Positions 1-9,182 are shown, counted from the first letter of the stretch. The stretch is DNA of 64,000 nt from an uncultured Prevotellaceae bacterium (GCA_947169115.1 CAMVOK010000002.1:1-64000); one strand, 5' to 3'. Notes: generated by a model from the sequence alone, not told the origin. Program-made: numbers and translations.

Positions 1-177
1 GTGGCAAAAATGGTCGGATATTTTGAGGAAATCGGGTGCAGAATGTGCAGTACATACTCATAATGTTTCCCAAATGTTTCCCAAATTTGCCGTAAGGTGC
101 TGAAAATCAGTTCCATTTAGCCGCCGCGCAGGCAGCTGTCGAGGAATAATCGAAAGATGCTGAAAATTAGTGAGATA

Positions 178-212
178 CGAGGCAAGTACTTGGCAAACAG
201 GTACTTGCCTCG
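178..212. repeat. 12-bp inverted repeat
   Basis: Perfect arms cgaggcaagtac (178-189) and gtacttgcctcg (201-212) with an 11-nt loop, followed by a T-rich run (cttctttttg). It could act as a rightward terminator. A second inverted pair, ttctgcac/gtgcagaa, lies just after it at 229-251. Confidence 0.6.
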
Positions 213-274
213 CTTCTTTTTGCTCATATTCTGCACGTTATATGTGCAGAACGTGTTGGGCAAGTACCCCAATT

Positions 275-391
275 TGTTGACCAGATTTTCAGGCCATGTT
301 GACCAAGCAAAAAAACGGTATCGGCACAAAAGGCGAAAAATACCCCCTTTGTTTGCGATATGTTGACCAGATTTTCAGGCCATGTTGACCA
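275..391 (+). repeat. 31-bp direct repeat, two copies 86 bp apart
   Basis: The 31-mer starting tgttgaccagattttcaggc occurs at 275-305 and again at 361-391, with no mismatch. A shorter third start (tgttgaccagattt) overlaps the end of the second copy at 383-396. The origin is unknown. The spacing and perfect identity suggest a recent duplication. Confidence 0.75.
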
Positions 392-473
392 GATTTAATT
401 CTGATTGTGCATGAATAAATGAATTGTAAAACAAGTTCTAAAAGTATTAAACATTTCACTAATTATTAAAATT

Positions 474-1007
474 ATGGCAACGCTTAAACCCACAGTTAAG
501 TCAAAACTAAAGACAGGGATGTACATTGTCCACGTGCTGCTGTTCTGGAGTGGACACGGTCATAACAAAGCTTCCAATGGTGTGGACGAAATGGCTTGGA
601 GAGGTGCAGACTATGGTCAAGGTATGACTGCCAATAAGTTTAAGGAGACCATCAGTCAGATGCAAATAGGTGGGCATCGTAAACTGCTTATCTTGACGGA
701 ACCGTGCTTTTCAGAGGCCGTCATCACACCGCTTGTGGGTACTCCTGGTGTATTGGCCATGTCAAGTGCAGGTCGCTATGAACAATCGTTTGCAGACAAT
801 TGGAGCAGCACACTCGGTGTATGGCGTTGCGACCGCTTCAGCCGAAACATTGTGACCCATTTATCGGACAATCCTTCAACGACATATCGAGACTTGTTTC
901 TTTACTGTGCTCGACGCACGTTAGGATCACATGTACATATTGTCAACTCAGCCAACTTCGGCAACCTTTATACCACTGGACCAGGAGAGTTTTTTGAGAA
1001 AAAATAG
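474..1007 (+). CDS. C13 (legumain/caspase-like) peptidase, N-terminally truncated
   Basis: I recognise the C-terminal part of a peptidase family C13 domain. The strand HVLLFWSGHG carries the catalytic His, and TEPCFSEAVI carries the catalytic Cys at the position of the legumain EACxSG motif. Then come the family-like segments MSSAGRYEQSFAD, LGVWRCDRFS and TYRDLFLYCARRTLGSHV. At 177 aa it lacks the strands and helices that should precede the His motif; instead there is a basic 16-residue leader (MATLKPTVKSKLKTGM) and no signal peptide. No missing half is found in the 473 bp upstream. It may be a decaying fragment with an intact frame, or an unusual minimal form. The start is the first ATG; no clear promoter is seen. 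Confidence 0.6.
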   Translation: MATLKPTVKSKLKTGMYIVHVLLFWSGHGHNKASNGVDEMAWRGADYGQGMTANKFKETISQMQIGGHRKLLILTEPCFSEAVITPLVGTPGVLAMSSAGRYEQSFADNWSSTLGVWRCDRFSRNIVTHLSDNPSTTYRDLFLYCARRTLGSHVHIVNSANFGNLYTTGPGEFFEKK

Positions 1008-1050
1008 ATTGAGGTACAAAAAAGGGGTGATTCCAGTGAACCCTTGTTGC

Positions 1051-1076
1051 AATCCTCCGTTGTTGCAGGATTTTAG
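1051..1076 (+). terminator. Weak hairpin between convergent genes
   Basis: Arms aatcct and aggatt with a 10-nt loop, followed by tttta. It lies between the peptidase fragment and the convergent sdaA and may end the peptidase transcript. Weak evidence. Confidence 0.3.
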
Positions 1077-2272
1077 TCTTGTAGTTTTGCTAAACCTCCT
1101 TCGGATGTCTCTTTATAGAGGGAGGGCAGGTCGTGTCCCGTTTGTTTCATGACACGCACGACGCGGTCGAACGACACACGGTGCTGACCGTCGGAGAGCG
1201 AAGCGTAGAAGTTGGCGTCGAGGGCACGGGCTGCGGCAAAGGCATTCCGTTCGATGCAGGGAATCTGTACCAGTCCGCAGACGGGGTCGCAGGTCATGCC
1301 CAAGTGATGTTCGAGCCCCATTTCGGCCGCATACTCAATCTGGGTGACACTGCCGCCGAAGAGCTGACAGGCAGCAGCGGCTGCCATGGCACTGGCCACG
1401 CCAACCTCGCCCTGGCATCCTACGTCGGCACCTGATATGCTGGCATTGTATTTCACCAGATTCCCAATGAGTCCTGCCGTGGCTATGGCATGGAGCATGC
1501 GCTCCTCGGTGAAGCGATGGTTGTGTCCCAGATGGTAAAGTACGCCCGGCATAACGCCACACGACCCGCAGGTCGGAGCCGTGACAATGAGTCCGCCCGA
1601 GGCATTCTCCTCGCTTACGGCCAAGGCATAGGCATAGACGAGACCGGAACTTTGCAGATTGGCCTTGTAGCCCATCGCCTTGGTGTAATAGATGGGTGCC
1701 TTGCGCTGGAGACCCAAGGGGCCAGGCAGCACACCCTCGCGGTTGATGCCACGCTCTACGGCTTCGCACATCACCTGCCATACTCGTCGCAGATAGTCCC
1801 ATATCTCGGGTCCTTCGTTCTGTTCTACGTATTCCCACAGCGAGCATCCCGTCTTGTTGCACCACCCGATAATCTCCTTCATGGTAGTAAGGGGATAGAC
1901 CCGACGGTGTTCAATGGCATCGTCGGGGCCTTGCGAGAGTGCCCCGCCACCGATGCTATATACCGTCCATTCGTCGTAAAGCGTAGTGTCTGGCTGTACG
2001 ACGGCAAACTTCATGGCGTTGGGGTGGTAGGGCAGTCGGGTGTGGGGTTCCCAGTGCAGACTGACAGAGCCTTGCTGTTCAAGCACACGCAAGATGGCCT
2101 GGTCGGTCATGTGCCCGCGACCGGTAGCTGCCAGCGAGCCATAGAGCACCACGTCGAAGTTCTTGGCCTCGGGGTGGCGTTGCAGGTAAATCTTGGCCGC
2201 TGACTGCGGTCCCATGGTATGGCTGCTTGACGGGCCAATGCCGATGCGATAGAGATGACGTAGGGATTCCAT
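1073..2272 (-). CDS. sdaA: L-serine ammonia-lyase, iron-sulfur type
   Basis: Deaminates L-serine to pyruvate and ammonia in the cytoplasm with a [4Fe-4S] cluster. The 399-aa chain is the fused single-subunit form. The beta-type domain begins with GIGPSSSHTMGP (about residues 11-22), and the alpha domain carries APTCGSCGVMPG, then GADVGCQGEVG and CDPVCGLVQIPC; the last two segments supply the cluster cysteines known for the family. It is the last gene of a same-strand run behind rlmD and purU, 35 bp after purU. Linking serine breakdown with one-carbon metabolism (purU) is a reasonable inference. Length and motifs are complete. Confidence 0.95.
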   Translation of the reverse strand: MESLRHLYRIGIGPSSSHTMGPQSAAKIYLQRHPEAKNFDVVLYGSLAATGRGHMTDQAILRVLEQQGSVSLHWEPHTRLPYHPNAMKFAVVQPDTTLYDEWTVYSIGGGALSQGPDDAIEHRRVYPLTTMKEIIGWCNKTGCSLWEYVEQNEGPEIWDYLRRVWQVMCEAVERGINREGVLPGPLGLQRKAPIYYTKAMGYKANLQSSGLVYAYALAVSEENASGGLIVTAPTCGSCGVMPGVLYHLGHNHRFTEERMLHAIATAGLIGNLVKYNASISGADVGCQGEVGVASAMAAAAACQLFGGSVTQIEYAAEMGLEHHLGMTCDPVCGLVQIPCIERNAFAAARALDANFYASLSDGQHRVSFDRVVRVMKQTGHDLPSLYKETSEGGLAKLQD

Positions 2273-2307
2273 GATATCAGATACGTTTCTGATGTGTGTT
2301 TTTATAA

Positions 2308-3210
2308 TTAACTGAAGATTATCGTCTTGTTCTTATAGGTCAGAATCTTGCGGTCGATGTGCTTGGAGACGGCGCGCGAGAGTACTATCTTCTCCAGGTC
2401 CTTGCCCTTTAGGACAAGACTCTCCGGCGTGTCCTTGTGCGAGATTCGGGCTACGTCCTGCTCGATGATGGGGCCTGCGTCGAGTTCGGCCGTAACGTAG
2501 TGGCTTGTCGCTCCTATTATCTTCACGCCGCGAGCCCATGCCTGATGATAGGGTTTGGCCCCGACGAAGGCTGGAAGAAAAGAGTGGTGGATGTTGATGA
2601 TGTGGTGTGGGTAGTTGGCAATCATCTCGTCGCTGATTATCTGCATATAGCGTGCCAGCACGATGAAGGTAACGTGCTTCTCCCTCAGGAGTTCCATCTC
2701 GGCAGCCTCCACCTCGGCTTTGTTAGAGTGGTCCTTACGGATGTTCCACACATAGTAGGGGATGTCGAACTGCTCTGCCACGTAACGAAGGTCCTCGTGG
2801 TTTGAGACGATGCAGGGGATATCTACGTTCCACTCCCCGGCCTTGTAGCGAGCCAGAAGGTCGTAGAGACAGTGACTCATACGGCTCACGAATATGGCCA
2901 TGCGCGGCCGCTCGTCGCTGTAGTAGAGACTGAAGGTCATTCCGTAGCGCTGTGCGTATAGCGTGGAGAGGTACTCCTTAATCTTTGTCTTCGGCACCAG
3001 GAAACCGTTGAGTTCCCATTCTATGCGCATGAAGAACACGCCATCCTCACGGTCGACGTACTGGTCGAGATAGACGATGTTGCCATGATTGTCTGTAATG
3101 AACTTCGTTATCTCGCTGATGATGCCCGGTTGGTCGGGGCAGTGTAATAAAAGTATAGCGGTTCCACCCCCAACCGGGGAAGATGCGCTTGATGGTTGTA
3201 TGTTATTCAT
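2308..3210 (-). CDS. purU: Formyltetrahydrofolate deformylase
   Basis: Hydrolyses 10-formyl-THF to formate and THF, balancing one-carbon pools and supplying formate for purine synthesis. The 300-aa protein has an N-terminal ACT domain (about residues 15-95, starting GTAILLLHCPDQPGIISEIT) and a formyltransferase-fold domain with INIHHSFLPAFVGAKPY and LDAGPIIEQD, which contain the catalytic Asn, His and Asp of the family. The initial 15 residues (MNNIQPSSASSPVGG) are low-complexity; the start is the only upstream ATG. It lies between rlmD and sdaA on the same strand. Confidence 0.95.
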   Translation of the reverse strand: MNNIQPSSASSPVGGGTAILLLHCPDQPGIISEITKFITDNHGNIVYLDQYVDREDGVFFMRIEWELNGFLVPKTKIKEYLSTLYAQRYGMTFSLYYSDERPRMAIFVSRMSHCLYDLLARYKAGEWNVDIPCIVSNHEDLRYVAEQFDIPYYVWNIRKDHSNKAEVEAAEMELLREKHVTFIVLARYMQIISDEMIANYPHHIINIHHSFLPAFVGAKPYHQAWARGVKIIGATSHYVTAELDAGPIIEQDVARISHKDTPESLVLKGKDLEKIVLSRAVSKHIDRKILTYKNKTIIFS

Positions 3211-3258
3211 ATTTTCATGAGTGTTAATACTAACTACTCCATCCCCAACAAGGGTGGA

Positions 3259-4722
3259 CTAGGGAAGAGGCTCCCTCCTAACCAGAAGCACCACGTTCTC
3301 AACGTGTTGCGTATGCGGGAACATATCGACGGGCTGGATGCACAGGCCCTTGTAGTCGGCATCGAGAAGCTGAAGGTCGCGCGCCTGAGTGGCAGGGTTG
3401 CAGCTCACATATACTATGCGTTCGGGAGCAGCCCTCAGAATGGTCTGCACCACATCGGGATGCATGCCGGCACGGGGAGGGTCGGTGATGACGATGTCGG
3501 GGCGACCGTGCTCGCGGATGAACTCGTCCGTAAGGATGTCCTTCATGTCTCCTGCATAGAACCGGGTGTTCGTTATGCCGTTTATCTCCGAATTTTCCTT
3601 CGCATCCTCGATGGCTTCGGGCACATACTCGATGCCTATCACCTCGCGGGCACCTCGTGCCACAAAGTTCGCAATAGTGCCCGTACCCGTATAGAGGTCG
3701 TAGATGAGAGGCTTGTCCGATTGCCCGTTGTGTATATTGCATTGTGTGTCACCAAAGGCCAGCTCCCTCGCTACCTTATATAATATATATGCCTGCTCGG
3801 TGTTCGTTTGGTAGAACGACTTCGGACCTACCTTGAAGCGCAGGTCCTCCATGTGCAGGAAGATGTGGTCTTCTCCGCTATATACCTCCACAGGTAAGTC
3901 CCCGAACGTATCGTTATACTTTGTGTTATTTACCCACAGCAGGCTCGTCACCTCGGGGAACGTTCCTTTCAGGTGCTCCATTAGTTCCATGGCCTGGCGG
4001 CGTTCCTCTTCCGAAAGGATGCAGAACTGGATGAGGAGCATAATCTCCCCGCTGTTGCTCAGCCTAATCATCAATCCCCGGAGCAGACCCGTATGTTCGC
4101 GTGCGTCGAAGAATGATAGGCCGTTCGCAATGGCCCAGTCGCGGATGTCGTTGCGCAGACGGTTGTTCTCGTCGTCCATCAAGTAACATTCCTCGATGGG
4201 TAATATCTTGTCCCAGGCTCCACCGGCATGGTACCCGACGGCACCGGCAGGACGTTGACGACTTTCAACTTCCTTCATCTCTTCCCTCGTTAGCCATATC
4301 TTGTTGGCACAGCCGAACTCCACCTTATTGCGGTACTCACGCGTCTTTGCGCTCCCAAGGATAGGACGGCACGGGGGCAACTCCACCTTGCCGATGCGCT
4401 CCAGACTGTCCATTACCTGCTTCTGTTTCCATCGCAGCTGTTCGGAGTAGGGCAGCATCTGCCACTTGCAGCCGCCGCAAACGCCGAAGTGTCGGCAGAA
4501 TGGCTCAACACGTTTATCGCTGTACTTGTGGAACTTTATGGCCTCTGCCTCCGCATAGTGGTGCTTCTTCTTCGTCAGTTTCAGGTCAACAACGTCCCCG
4601 GGAACCACCCAGGGAACGAACACAACCAGGTCGTCAACGCGCACCAAAGCTTTCCCTTCGGCCGCAACGTCTGTTATCTCTATCTGCTCCAATACGGGGA
4701 GTTCCTTGCGTCGTCTGCTCAT
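3259..4722 (-). CDS. rlmD: 23S rRNA (uracil-5-)-methyltransferase, RlmD/RumA family
   Basis: SAM-dependent m5U methylation of 23S rRNA; the exact target (RlmD- or RlmCD-like) cannot be read from sequence. An N-terminal TRAM domain (about residues 8-65) is followed by the iron-sulfur motif CRHFGVCGGC, a SAM site YDLYTGTGTIANFV, TDPPRAGMHPD and the catalytic-Cys motif YVSCNPATQARDL. The length of 487 aa is slightly long for the family. Its ORF starts 111 bp from the prs stop, with a strong hairpin in between, so it probably has its own promoter. Confidence 0.93.
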   Translation of the reverse strand: MSRRRKELPVLEQIEITDVAAEGKALVRVDDLVVFVPWVVPGDVVDLKLTKKKHHYAEAEAIKFHKYSDKRVEPFCRHFGVCGGCKWQMLPYSEQLRWKQKQVMDSLERIGKVELPPCRPILGSAKTREYRNKVEFGCANKIWLTREEMKEVESRQRPAGAVGYHAGGAWDKILPIEECYLMDDENNRLRNDIRDWAIANGLSFFDAREHTGLLRGLMIRLSNSGEIMLLIQFCILSEEERRQAMELMEHLKGTFPEVTSLLWVNNTKYNDTFGDLPVEVYSGEDHIFLHMEDLRFKVGPKSFYQTNTEQAYILYKVARELAFGDTQCNIHNGQSDKPLIYDLYTGTGTIANFVARGAREVIGIEYVPEAIEDAKENSEINGITNTRFYAGDMKDILTDEFIREHGRPDIVITDPPRAGMHPDVVQTILRAAPERIVYVSCNPATQARDLQLLDADYKGLCIQPVDMFPHTQHVENVVLLVRREPLP

Positions 4723-4772
4723 TGCCTTCTCAATTTATCGGCTACAAAGAATAATCTTGGGACTATTTGGTA

Positions 4773-4820
4773 ACATAGAAAAAGCGCGTCACAAAACTCC
4801 GTGACGTGCTTTTCCTATGT
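4773..4820 (-). terminator. Terminator of prs
   Basis: A 20-bp stem (4773-4792 with 4801-4820, one A-C mismatch and one G-U pair) around an 8-nt loop. On the minus strand it is followed by a T-rich run, placing it directly downstream of prs. Confidence 0.75.
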
Positions 4821-4833
4821 GCCATACTCACTT

Positions 4834-5772
4834 CTATATCAGATATTGGTCACTGATGCTTTCGTTGTTCTGTACGCGGGCAATGGTCGATGCAATCAGT
4901 TCGGCAGCACTAATCTGCTTCACCTTGGTGCAGTCGCCGCTGTAAGGTATGGTATCTGTGAACACCATTTCCACTAATGGACTCTTCGTTACTCGCTCTG
5001 AGGCAGGGCCACTCATGATGCAGTGGCTCGCAATGGCACGGACGGACTTGGCACCGTTGGCTATCATTAGCTCGGCAGCTTTGGTAATGGTGCCGGCTGT
5101 ATCTACGATATCGTCAAGCAAAACCACATTGGCTCCTTCAACGTCACCAATCACCTGCATGTGGGCAACCTCATTAGGCTTGCGGCGCGTCTTATTGCAG
5201 AGCACCAACGGGCACTGGAGGAACTTGCTGTACGTGGAAGCTCGTTTTGAACCGCCAACGTCGGGAGTGGCAATCACCAGGTTCTCCAGTTTCAGGCTTT
5301 GGATATAGGGCAGCATGACGCTGGAAGCATACAGATGGTCAACAGGAATATCGAAGAAGCCTTGTTCCTGGTCGGCATGTAAGTCCATGGTGATAACGCG
5401 ATTCACGCCGGCAACACTGAGCATGTCGGCCACAAGCTTGGCACCAATAGCCACGCGAGGACGGTCCTTGCGGTCTTGACGTGCCCATCCGAAGTAGGGA
5501 ATGACAGCATTGATGGTGCGTGCTGAAGCACGTTTGGCCGCATCTATCATTAAGAGCAGCTCCATCAGGTTATCGGCATTGGGGAAAGTGGATTGTACGA
5601 GATAGACGTCGCGTCCGCGAATGCTTTCCTCATAGCTGACGGAAAATTCACCGTCGGCAAAGCGGGTTACAACCAGATTGCCCAGAGGACAACCGAGCGC
5701 AGTACAAATCTTCTCGGCCAAATAGCGAGTACGTGTGCCGCTAAAGACCAGAAATTGTTTGTTTACCATCAT
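4834..5772 (-). CDS. prs: Ribose-phosphate pyrophosphokinase (PRPP synthetase)
   Basis: Makes PRPP from ribose 5-phosphate and ATP for nucleotide, His, Trp and NAD synthesis. The 312 aa match the bacterial class I length. Visible are the N-terminal domain FSGTRTRYLAEKI, the regulatory flexible region TMDLHADQEQGFFDIP and the PRPP loop VVLLDDIVDTAGT near residue 220. Two adjacent Met codons begin the ORF, so the start could be one codon later. It lies 28 bp behind the ThiE-like gene and is probably cotranscribed with it. Confidence 0.97.
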   Translation of the reverse strand: MMVNKQFLVFSGTRTRYLAEKICTALGCPLGNLVVTRFADGEFSVSYEESIRGRDVYLVQSTFPNADNLMELLLMIDAAKRASARTINAVIPYFGWARQDRKDRPRVAIGAKLVADMLSVAGVNRVITMDLHADQEQGFFDIPVDHLYASSVMLPYIQSLKLENLVIATPDVGGSKRASTYSKFLQCPLVLCNKTRRKPNEVAHMQVIGDVEGANVVLLDDIVDTAGTITKAAELMIANGAKSVRAIASHCIMSGPASERVTKSPLVEMVFTDTIPYSGDCTKVKQISAAELIASTIARVQNNESISDQYLI

Positions 5773-5800
5773 GTTGGATAGGGAGTTATGAAGTTAGGTT

Positions 5801-6409
5801 TTATTCCGTAATTTGTCGAAGTTTGCGGAAATGCGCAATGAGGTCTTTGTAGTCATAACCTCTGTGGATGTTGAAACGCTTCCATAAGTCGCCGCGAATC
5901 ACCACACCGCCGAATCCGTATTGGCGTATCTCTGGGATGTTCTCCAACGATATGCCTCCTTGTGCCATCACATGTTTGTCGATAGTTCCTCTCCTCGTGG
6001 CAATGGCAAGGTCGTCGGCCGTAAAGCGGGCAATATAGTTAGGTTCCGATATGCTGTCAAATACGTTCTTCAGGATAACGTACTTACTCTGCGACTTCTT
6101 CTCTACTATCTCATCAAGCGAATAGCAGGTACGGCTAATCATGTCATGATAGTCCGCTGGAGCCGTAGGATTATGGTGACTCAGATGGATTCCCATAAGG
6201 TTGAACTCTTCTTTTAGGTAGAAGTGGTCGTGTACGACAATTCGTTTATGGTACTGGTCGGGAAGTAAAGTCAGCAGTCTTTCGCAGAAGACAGGCTCAC
6301 TGTTAGGCTTCCTAAGATGCAGAATGTCAAGACCCTCCTCGAAAAGAGTTGTCAGTATCTTGTCTTCTTCAATGAAGAAATCTGGCGATGTAAGTAGAAT
6401 TAGTTTCAT
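5801..6409 (-). CDS. Thiamine phosphate synthase / TenI-family protein
   Basis: A TIM-barrel protein of the ThiE/TenI family, 202 aa from the start chosen here. Family features are LLTSPDFF at the first strand, LDILHLRKPN, IHLSHHN, CYSLDEI and the phosphate-site region AQGGISLENI...FGGVVIRGDLW. It has VHDHFYL where true ThiE has an IND-type motif, so substrate use is uncertain and it may be a paralogue. The ORF track starts 21 codons earlier, but a promoter (TATCTTTG, 6430-6437) lies inside that extension, so the second Met is the better start. Confidence 0.7.
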   Translation of the reverse strand: MKLILLTSPDFFIEEDKILTTLFEEGLDILHLRKPNSEPVFCERLLTLLPDQYHKRIVVHDHFYLKEEFNLMGIHLSHHNPTAPADYHDMISRTCYSLDEIVEKKSQSKYVILKNVFDSISEPNYIARFTADDLAIATRRGTIDKHVMAQGGISLENIPEIRQYGFGGVVIRGDLWKRFNIHRGYDYKDLIAHFRKLRQITE

Positions 6410-6429
6410 GTCCTCTGCTAAATCCAGTG

Positions 6430-6465
6430 CAAAGATACAAATAAGCGAGCGAAATGCCAAATTTC
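6430..6465 (-). promoter_or_regulatory. Bacteroidetes promoter for the ThiE-like gene (and prs)
   Basis: Read on the minus strand: TTTG, then 20 nt, then TATCTTTG (6430-6437). Transcription would start about 15 nt before the ATG at 6409. Confidence 0.65.
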
Positions 6466-6487
6466 TTTGCAAAATGTTTGCGTATCT

Positions 6488-7711
6488 TCAGTGGACAACA
6501 CGATGCTCGATTATGATGTTCTCTGCTACTACATAGCCCATGGTCCACGCAGCTTGAAGGTTAAACCCACCCGTGACGGCATCTACGTCAAGGACTTCTC
6601 CAGCGAAATAAACGCCAGGGTGGGATTTGGAAGCAAGTGTCTTGGGATTGATAGCCTGTAAGGATACACCACCAGATGTTACAAACTCGGCTTTGTAAGT
6701 ACATCGTCCGTCTGTCTGATAACTATCGGCCGTGAGCGTGTTGACAAGACGGTTTAGCTCCTTACGGTTCAACGTGTTCCAACGGTGGCTTTCATCTATG
6801 CTTGCTCGTTTAAGTATCATTTTCCAGTGACGTGAAGTAAGGTGCGTCGGATAGTAGTTGGAGATGTTTTTGTCTGTTCCTTGGTATGATTGTAAGCATT
6901 CTCGTACCTTATTCTCGTTTTCCCCGTGCATCCAGTTGATAGTAACGGTTGCATGGTAGTCATGCTCCGCAAGATAGCGTGCCGCGTATGAGGATAATCG
7001 CAGAACGGCGGGACCACTTATCCCAAAATGGGTAAGAAGAATGGTAGATTGTGCTTGGAAGTTAGTGCCGGCAATAGATATACGACAATCTTCTATGACA
7101 ATGCCTGTTAGGTCACGGATGGCTTGGTCATTAATGTTCAAGGCAAATAATGATGGAACAGGAGATACTATAGGAAGCTGAAGTTCGGACAGGAAGTTGA
7201 GGCCGGAAAAACGTGGGGAGCCTCCAGTGGTAACCACAATCGCATCATAATCCTCCTTACCTTCATTTGTTATAATATCGTAGGTTGGATAATGGGGGGT
7301 AATGGATAAAACGCGCTGGTTTATTCGTAGGTGGATGCCAGAGGTTCTTATCCCTTGGAGTAGGATGTTAACGATCTGCATGGCATTCTGTGAGCGCGGA
7401 AATATACACTGGTCTGGTTGGGTCGTCAGTTCCACACCCATTTCTTCCCACCATCTTCTTGTGTCTTCAGGAGAGAATCTGTGAAATAGTCGTTGCATAA
7501 GACGGCTGCCGCGAGGATATACCTGATTGAGGTCCGACACATCGCGGAATGTGTTGGTCAAGTTGCATCGACCACCTCCTGTGATGGCTAATTTGGCCAT
7601 GGGACGACTGCTGCGTTCATAAATAGTGATGTCGATACTCGGCATCATACGTTTCAGGTTGACTGCGCAGAAGCATCCTGCAGCCCCAGCTCCGATTATT
7701 GCAACTTTCAT
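6488..7711 (-). CDS. BaiN/HI0933-family FAD-dependent oxidoreductase
   Basis: A flavoprotein of the HI0933/YhiN/BaiN family, physiological substrate unknown. The 407 aa begin with a dinucleotide-binding motif (IGAGAAGCFCAVNL), followed by the family signature GGGRCNLTN and GGSPRFSG, and end with the second FAD motif YFAGEVLDVDAVTGGFNLQAAW. Length is normal. It stands alone on the minus strand, divergent from rmuC, with its ATG at the edge of the shared promoter region. Confidence 0.9.
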   Translation of the reverse strand: MKVAIIGAGAAGCFCAVNLKRMMPSIDITIYERSSRPMAKLAITGGGRCNLTNTFRDVSDLNQVYPRGSRLMQRLFHRFSPEDTRRWWEEMGVELTTQPDQCIFPRSQNAMQIVNILLQGIRTSGIHLRINQRVLSITPHYPTYDIITNEGKEDYDAIVVTTGGSPRFSGLNFLSELQLPIVSPVPSLFALNINDQAIRDLTGIVIEDCRISIAGTNFQAQSTILLTHFGISGPAVLRLSSYAARYLAEHDYHATVTINWMHGENENKVRECLQSYQGTDKNISNYYPTHLTSRHWKMILKRASIDESHRWNTLNRKELNRLVNTLTADSYQTDGRCTYKAEFVTSGGVSLQAINPKTLASKSHPGVYFAGEVLDVDAVTGGFNLQAAWTMGYVVAENIIIEHRVVH

Positions 7712-7767
7712 GGCACAAAGATATGAAATATTTCATAATCCACGACTCACAATTCGTAATTATTCCT

Positions 7768-7775
7768 TATCTTTG
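7768..7775 (+). promoter_or_regulatory. -7 box of the rmuC promoter
   Basis: TATCTTTG 19 bp before the rmuC ATG. The -33 element is not clear. Confidence 0.45.
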
Positions 7776-7793
7776 TCGGCAAACATGTGAATT

Positions 7794-9182
7794 ATGGAAT
7801 ATATATATATAATAATAGGTATAGGGATAGGTCTGGTTGTCGCTTACTTCTTAGTGGCAAAACAACGCACGCAAATTGCTTTGCTGGAGCAAGAAAAGAA
7901 ACATTTGGAGGAAACGGCTCAGAAGGAGCGGACGGATGCGGCTAACTATGTGATGGAATTGGAGGCCCGTCATAAAGAACAATTGGATGAGCAAAGGGTA
8001 CAACATAAAGAACAATTGCAAAAAACAGAGACACAGTATCAAGAGGCACTGAAACAGATGAATCTTCAGCATGAAGAGCAGATGCGGCAACAGATGACAC
8101 TCATCAAGGCTGAAATGAATACAGCCTCGGAGCGCATACTAAAGGAACGTGCCGAGCAATTGTCCTCGGCTAATAAGGAACAGTTGGCCACTATACTGAA
8201 TCCATTACAGACTCATATCCAGCAGATGCGAGAGGCGGTGGAGAAAAGCGACCGTGAGCAGACGGCAACCATGCAGCGTCTTGATGCCTCCATAAAGACC
8301 AGTTTCGAACTAAGCCGCAGGGTGGGGGAACGAGCCGACAGGCTTACGCAAGCATTGACAGGCGAGAATAAGACCCAGGGAAACTTTGGCGAGCTTCGCC
8401 TGAAGCAATTGCTCGAGGAAATGGGACTTGAAGAAGGTGTGCAATTTGAATTGCAGGAAACGATGAAGGACAGCGAAGGACGCACCATCTATGAAGAGGA
8501 AGGTCATCGCATGATTCCCGATGCCATCCTGCATTTCCCTGACCAACGAGATGTTATCATTGACTCTAAGATGTCGTTTACCGCATTTGAGGATTACCAC
8601 AATGCTCAAACCGAAGAACAACGACAGGATGCTTTGCGTCGGCATATAGCCAGTATGCGAGCACATGTTTCGGAACTATCTCGCAAGAATTATACAAAAT
8701 ACATCAAAGAGAATCGTGCAAGGCTCGATTTCGTACTTATGTATGTGTTCTCAGAGTCGGCTCTGAACTTAGCACTCTCCAATGCTCCCACGTTATGGAA
8801 GGAAGCCTATGACAAAGGCGTGGTTATCAGTGGCTCTCAGAATCTATATATGATGCTGCGCGTATTGGAAATGACATGGCGACAAGTACGTCAGGTTGAG
8901 AACCAACAACAAATCATGCAATTGGCGAATCTTATGGTTGATCGTGTGCAATTGTTCGCAGAACGTATGAATGAGGTGCGTCGTCAATTTGAGAAGACAA
9001 GTGAGGCTTTTGAGAAGGTCCAGGCAAGTACTGCCGACAATGGCCAAAGCATCATCACCACAGCTCGTCAACTTCTGAAGATGGGGGCGATAGAGAATCC
9101 GAAACGAAAGAAATCCTTGAAAGACACACAAAACGTGCTTGAAGTTCCTTTTGTTGAAGACGAAAAAGAAAATAATCTTTAA
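7794..9182 (+). CDS. rmuC: DNA recombination protein RmuC
   Basis: A membrane-anchored, nuclease-fold protein family linked to limiting inversions at short inverted repeats. The 462 aa show an N-terminal transmembrane helix (residues 1-22), a long coiled coil rich in Glu, Gln and Lys (about 25-190), then the RmuC domain with GNFGELRLKQLLEEMG, PDAILHFPDQRDVIIDSKM and YVFSESALNLAL. Given how many inverted repeats this genome carries, the gene is relevant context, but that link is inference. Confidence 0.93.
   Translation: MEYIYIIIGIGIGLVVAYFLVAKQRTQIALLEQEKKHLEETAQKERTDAANYVMELEARHKEQLDEQRVQHKEQLQKTETQYQEALKQMNLQHEEQMRQQMTLIKAEMNTASERILKERAEQLSSANKEQLATILNPLQTHIQQMREAVEKSDREQTATMQRLDASIKTSFELSRRVGERADRLTQALTGENKTQGNFGELRLKQLLEEMGLEEGVQFELQETMKDSEGRTIYEEEGHRMIPDAILHFPDQRDVIIDSKMSFTAFEDYHNAQTEEQRQDALRRHIASMRAHVSELSRKNYTKYIKENRARLDFVLMYVFSESALNLALSNAPTLWKEAYDKGVVISGSQNLYMMLRVLEMTWRQVRQVENQQQIMQLANLMVDRVQLFAERMNEVRRQFEKTSEAFEKVQASTADNGQSIITTARQLLKMGAIENPKRKKSLKDTQNVLEVPFVEDEKENNL

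Larger units (their letters stand above)
1..473. other. Left-edge non-coding region with small repeats
   Basis: No convincing gene. The two short ORFs here are mirror images of each other over an inverted repeat and resemble no family. The stretch holds near-duplicate motifs (gctgaaaatcag and gctgaaaattag), two inverted repeats and a 31-bp direct repeat, listed separately. It looks like the debris of a rearranged or deleted region upstream of the truncated peptidase gene. Confidence 0.5.

Noticed and set aside
157-366. 69-aa ORF and its antisense 70-aa partner at the left edge
   Set aside because: Both are translations of the same inverted repeat; no family or start signal supports them.
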